Assembly (NCBI GenBank): GCA_020831885.1
Contig: JAFIFU010000018.1
Location: 1 to 58,247 of the forward strand
From: Ectothiorhodospiraceae bacterium
GTDB taxonomy: Bacteria > Pseudomonadota > Gammaproteobacteria > Nitrococcales > Aquisalimonadaceae
Reading direction: 5' to 3'
Length of the DNA stretch: 58,247 nucleotides
Numbering within the stretch: the first letter of the stretch is position 1; every line of letters starts with the position of its first letter. Position numbers and translations under genes: made by a program. The notes beneath the pieces are model-generated. The model made no database searches and was not told the DNA's origin. It worked only from the letters and a program-made list of their open reading frames with translations. This document shows, piece after piece, positions 55,120-58,247 of the stretch.

Positions 55120-55859
55120 GCGATCTCCGTGTTCCGGTGGGGCTGTTGCCGCTGGCGCTCCGGGAAGTGGGCTTCCGGCATGGCGACCAGGATCTGCTGA
55201 AGGGGATCACGCTGCAGTTCGGATCCTCCGGGAAGACCCTGGTGATGGGACCCAACGGGGCCGGCAAGAGTCTGCTCATGCGCCTGTGTCACGGGCTGCT
55301 GCGCCCCACCGAGGGCAGCATTCGCTGGCACGGAGGGGGGCGCCTGGGTGGGCAGGCGCTTCGGCGCCGTCAGGCCATGGTTTTCCAGCGGCCGGTTCTG
55401 TTGCGGCGCTCGGCCCGGGCCAACGTGGAATACCCCTTGGTGCTGCAGGGGGTGTCCCGCCGCCAGCGGCGGCGTCAGGCTGATGCCGCTCTGGAACGTT
55501 TCGGCCTCAGTGCCCTCGCCGGGCGGCCGGCACGGGTGCTTTCCGGTGGCGAGCAACAACGGCTCGCCCTGGCGCGGGCCTGGGTGATGCGGCCGGAAAT
55601 CCTGTTCCTGGATGAACCCACCTCCGCCCTGGATCCGGCGGCCACCAAGGCTGTGGAGGACGCGGTGCTGACCTTCCACGAGGAGGGCACCCGCATTGTC
55701 ATGAGCAGCCACAACCTGGGGCAGGCCCGGCGCCTGGCGGACGATGTGGTGTTCCTGTGCCGCGGGCGTCTGCTGGAGCACAGTCCGGCGGAGACGTTCT
55801 TCACTGCGCCCGCATCGGCCGAAGCCGCCGCCTTCCTGCGCGGCGATCTGGTGTGGTGA
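55116..55859 (+). CDS. tupC: Tungstate ABC transporter ATP-binding protein
   Basis: The 247-residue ATPase has Walker A GPNGAGKSLLM, the signature LSGGEQQRLALARAW, Walker B LFLDEPTSALD and switch His in SSHNLGQA. It is translationally coupled to tupB (ATGA overlap) and followed by tupA 24 bp downstream. Confidence 0.88.
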   Translation: MSDLRVPVGLLPLALREVGFRHGDQDLLKGITLQFGSSGKTLVMGPNGAGKSLLMRLCHGLLRPTEGSIRWHGGGRLGGQALRRRQAMVFQRPVLLRRSARANVEYPLVLQGVSRRQRRRQADAALERFGLSALAGRPARVLSGGEQQRLALARAWVMRPEILFLDEPTSALDPAATKAVEDAVLTFHEEGTRIVMSSHNLGQARRLADDVVFLCRGRLLEHSPAETFFTAPASAEAAAFLRGDLVW

Positions 55860-55883
55860 TGCCCTGAGGGGAGGAAAGGCTTC

Positions 55884-56696
55884 GTGATCAGGCATGGCAG
55901 GCGGTTCGCCTTGGGGCTTGTGCTGCTGGCGCTGTCCAGTGGCACGGTCGCCGCGGATCGGCACATCATCCTGGCGTCCACCACGTCCACCGAGCAATCC
56001 GGTCTGTTCGGGCACATCATCCCCAGGTTTCGCGACAGCACCGGTATCGACGTCCGCGTCGTGGCGGTGGGTACGGGTCAGGCCTTTGCCATTGCCCGCC
56101 GGGGTGATGCGGACGCCCTGCTGGTGCACGACCGTCGCGGCGAGGAGGCTTTTCTGGCCGATGGCTACGGGCTGGAACGCCGGGACGTCATGTACAACGA
56201 CTTCATCATCATCGGCCCAGGGGAGGATCCGGCGAAGGTGTCCGACGCCGATACCGCTGCCGAGGCCATGCGGCGCATCGCCGGCGCGCAGGCGCCGTTC
56301 GCCTCCCGCGGGGATGACAGCGGCACACACCGTGCCGAACGACGGATCTGGGAATCCGCCGGCATCACGCCTTCCGGCAGTTGGTACCGCGAGCTGGGAA
56401 GCGGCATGGGCCCCACGCTGAATACGGCTGCCGGCATGGACGCCTATGTGCTGGCGGATCGCGGAACCTGGGCCGGTTTCGGCAACCGTCAGAACCTGAC
56501 GGTGCTGTTCGAGGATGACGAAGCGCTGTCCAACGTGTACGGCAGTCTGCTGATCAATCCCGAGCGGCACCCTCACGTGAAACATGATCTGGCGGAGGCC
56601 TGGCACCGCTGGCTGGTCTCCGGAGCGGGCCAGGAAGCGATCGCCTCGTTCACAAGGGGCGGGGAGCCGTTGTTCGTTCCGGTGGTTACGCGGTAA
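55884..56696 (+). CDS. tupA: Tungstate ABC transporter substrate-binding protein
   Basis: Periplasmic tungstate-binding protein. The 270-residue precursor has a signal peptide (cleavage near VAA-DRH, about residue 24) and the family motif ASTTSTEQSGLFGHIIPRF next to it; TTTS/TTST near the N-terminus and DGYGLERRDVMYNDFIIIGP later are typical of TupA rather than ModA. The start is GTG, with GGGAGG a dozen bases upstream. The C-terminus is followed by a fragment of the MITE family. Confidence 0.9.
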   Translation: MIRHGRRFALGLVLLALSSGTVAADRHIILASTTSTEQSGLFGHIIPRFRDSTGIDVRVVAVGTGQAFAIARRGDADALLVHDRRGEEAFLADGYGLERRDVMYNDFIIIGPGEDPAKVSDADTAAEAMRRIAGAQAPFASRGDDSGTHRAERRIWESAGITPSGSWYRELGSGMGPTLNTAAGMDAYVLADRGTWAGFGNRQNLTVLFEDDEALSNVYGSLLINPERHPHVKHDLAEAWHRWLVSGAGQEAIASFTRGGEPLFVPVVTR

Positions 56697-56715
56697 TTCC
56701 CGAAAGCGCTTCCTT
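56697..56715 (-). repeat. MITE-family terminal fragment between tupA and rimK
   Basis: On the minus strand AAGGAAGCGCTTTCGGGAA; the first 11 bases match the family end, the rest diverges. It fills the 17-bp gap between the stop of tupA and the stop of the convergent rimK-like gene. Confidence 0.45.
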
Positions 56716-57631
56716 ATCCCTTGCCCCGCGTTCCTGTCTTTCCAGGGCGGGCCTTTTTCTCGATGAACTGGATGATGGTGCCGGCGATATCCCTTTCCGT
56801 GGCGCGTTCGATGCCTTCCAGACCGGGGGAGGAGTTGACCTCCAGCACCACCGGGCCGTGATTGGAGCGCATGATGTCCACCCCGGCCACGTTCAGGCCC
56901 ATGATGCGGGCGGCGCGCACCGCGGTGGAGCGCTCTTCGGGTGTGATCCGGATGTTGCGGACCGACCCGCCCCGGTGCACGTTGGACCGGAACTCGCCCT
57001 CTTTCGCCTGCCGCATCATGGAGCCCACCACCTTGTCGCCCACGACGAAACAGCGGATGTCCGCGCCCCCGGCCTCCTTGATGTATTCCTGGGTCAGAAA
57101 GTAGACCCGCAGACCCCGGAAGGCATCGATCACGCTTTCCGCTGCCTTGTTGGTCTCTGCCAGCACCACGCCCTTGCCCTGCGTCCCTTCCAGCAGCTTG
57201 ATCACCAGTGGCGCGCCGCCCACCATGTTGATCAGATCGGTGTTGTCATCCGGGGAGTGGCCGAAGCCGGTGACCGGCAGGCCGATACCCTTGCGGGAGA
57301 GGAGCTGGAGCGAACGCAGTTTGTCCCGGGCCCGGCTGATGGCGACGGATTCGTTCACGCAGAAGGTGCCCATCATCTCGAACTGTCGCACCACTGCGGT
57401 GCCGTAGAAGGTGATGGAGGCGCCGATGCGTGGGATCACGGCATCCACCGGCTCCAGCAGTTCCCCCTTGTAGTGGATCTCCGGGCGGTGGGAACTGATA
57501 TTCATGTAGCAGCGCAACGGGTCGATGACCCGCACATCATGGCCACGGGATTCGGCCGCTTCCACCAGGCGATTGGTGGAGTAAAGGCGCCGGTTGCGTG
57601 ACAGGATGATGATCTTGCGCGGTTCGGTCAT
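56714..57631 (-). CDS. rimK: RimK-family ATP-grasp ligase (alpha-L-glutamate ligase type)
   Basis: A 305-residue ATP-grasp enzyme of the RimK family, which in E. coli adds glutamate residues to the C-terminus of ribosomal protein S6. Seen here: [20 protein letters not shown], the ATP-binding [19 protein letters not shown] and the metal-site [31 protein letters not shown] lies 6 bases before the ATG. It is 36 bp downstream of a RimB-like protease gene, as in many proteobacteria. The S6 target is inferred. Confidence 0.9.
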   Translation of the reverse strand: MTEPRKIIILSRNRRLYSTNRLVEAAESRGHDVRVIDPLRCYMNISSHRPEIHYKGELLEPVDAVIPRIGASITFYGTAVVRQFEMMGTFCVNESVAISRARDKLRSLQLLSRKGIGLPVTGFGHSPDDNTDLINMVGGAPLVIKLLEGTQGKGVVLAETNKAAESVIDAFRGLRVYFLTQEYIKEAGGADIRCFVVGDKVVGSMMRQAKEGEFRSNVHRGGSVRNIRITPEERSTAVRAARIMGLNVAGVDIMRSNHGPVVLEVNSSPGLEGIERATERDIAGTIIQFIEKKARPGKTGTRGKG

Positions 57632-57667
57632 GGTGGACTCCTGCCTGGAGGGCGCGCGCCGGCGGCG

Positions 57668-58099
57668 CTATCGCCCGAAAAGGTACGAGGCGCTGGGGTC
57701 GACGACCAGGTGCCGGCGCATGGCCCGCCGACCCAACAGCATGCGGAAACCCATGCTGTCCCGGTTGGTCAGCGTCAGGTCGATGGGCCACTGGTCGTCG
57801 CCCAGCCGGAGCAGGGTGCGGATCACCGGGCGCACTTCCACATGCCCGCTGGAGCTGCGGATCTCCCGCTCGTCCAGTATCTCCGCCACGCAATGCACGG
57901 TGACGTCGCTGCGCCTCTGCAGCGGGTGTATGTCGAAACGCACCCGCGGCCGCCCGTTCTCCTGGAAGCGCCGGACATGGATGGCATGCAGCGCGGAGGT
58001 CAGCGCTCCCGTGTCCACTTTGGCCTTGATGGCGTCGATGCCCAACTCGGGCAGCTTCACCCACTCCCGCCAACCGACGATCTGCTTCCTCACCTGCAT
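57668..58099 (-). CDS. rimB: ATP-dependent zinc protease / RimB-like retropepsin-fold protein
   Basis: A 143-residue protein of the family annotated as ATP-dependent zinc protease and shown in some species (RimB) to trim glutamate added by RimK. The aspartic-protease motif AKVDTGALTSALHA (Asp about 28) and the later MGFRMLLGRRAMRRHLVVD are characteristic. It lies directly upstream of rimK on the same strand. The ribosome site is weak. Confidence 0.87.
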   Translation of the reverse strand: MQVRKQIVGWREWVKLPELGIDAIKAKVDTGALTSALHAIHVRRFQENGRPRVRFDIHPLQRRSDVTVHCVAEILDEREIRSSSGHVEVRPVIRTLLRLGDDQWPIDLTLTNRDSMGFRMLLGRRAMRRHLVVDPSASYLFGR

Positions 58100-58168
58100 G
58101 TTCCGGTGACCACCCTGTTGCGTAAAGACGCATTCGTTCCGGAAGCGTCCTGGGGCTTCGATCCGGCC

Positions 58169-58247
58169 GGGGGGGGGGGGGGGGGCGGCGGGCGCGGCGG
58201 GCGGGGCGCCGGCGGCAGGGGGGGGGCTGCCGGCGCGCCGGGCGGCC
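58169..58247. other. Low-complexity G/C homopolymer edge
   Basis: A run of about 16 G followed by mixed G/C triplets with nearly no A or T. No gene or site is visible. It mirrors the left edge of the window. Confidence 0.65.

Noticed and set aside
54657-56606. 649-codon minus-strand frame opposite tupBCA
   Set aside because: Shadow frame over three recognised transporter genes.

Overview
The window is a high-GC, gene-dense chromosomal segment of a gammaproteobacterium. The conserved yicC-gmk-rpoZ-spoT-recG neighbourhood, ubiCA next to glnS, a Tat-exported high-potential iron-sulfur protein (HiPIP) and a long-form GAPDH together suggest the Chromatiales/Ectothiorhodospiraceae side of the class. 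That placement is an inference from gene content. About 52 protein genes are supported. I saw no rRNA, tRNA, CRISPR array or prophage. Both ends of the window are low-complexity G/C runs that look like assembly edge sequence.

Layout. 0.1-2 kb: a fused TRAP permease. 2-12.6 kb: a complete nitrate assimilation island, with nirB-nirD-nasA on the minus strand, a divergent Tat-exported nitrate ABC transporter (nrtABD-like) on the plus strand, and a convergent NIT-ANTAR antiterminator gene (nasR). 12.7-16.6 kb: an AAC(3)-I-type acetyltransferase, OsmC protein, cardiolipin synthase, ubiA and ubiC, all minus. 16.7-27.5 kb: glnS, then recG, ridA, HiPIP, a secreted nuclease, spoT, rpoZ, gmk and yicC. 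27.6-35.9 kb: aldehyde dehydrogenase, DUF924, FAH hydrolase, rph-rdgB-hemW, CPXCG protein, Ycf46-like AAA ATPase and cysQ. 35.9-45.7 kb: an amidoligase/glutamine-amidotransferase pair, metY, DUF411, M48 lipoprotein, GAPDH, SRPBCC, thioesterase, MFS and a 2-hydroxyacid dehydrogenase. 45.7-58.1 kb: lipoprotein, two YCII proteins, ettA, a frameshifted membrane gene, malonyl-CoA decarboxylase, an N-terminally damaged rhomboid, a tungstate transporter (tupBCA) with a divergent regulator, and a RimK/RimB-like pair.

The most informative region is the 553-bp gap between nirB and nrtA. It holds an NtrC-like site, a very good sigma-54 promoter toward nrtA and a weaker one toward nirB. On both sides there is a leader with a hairpin terminator. 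In the nirB leader, the hairpin immediately upstream has a six-base loop with A at position 1 and G at position 4, and its loop plus 3' arm are exactly the 5' arm of the terminator stem. That is the architecture expected for an ANTAR-protein antitermination target, and the ANTAR gene nasR lies at the other end of the island. The cluster therefore appears to be controlled twice: NtrC/sigma-54 initiation (nitrogen limitation) and NasR-dependent readthrough (nitrate).

The right third (39.9-56.7 kb) carries a dispersed palindromic repeat family. The full copy at 53244-53443 is a 200-bp MITE-like element with 27-bp terminal inverted repeats; at least six shorter derivatives lie in other intergenic gaps. 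Its insertion provides the stop codon of the tungstate-locus regulator and sits directly upstream of the damaged rhomboid gene.
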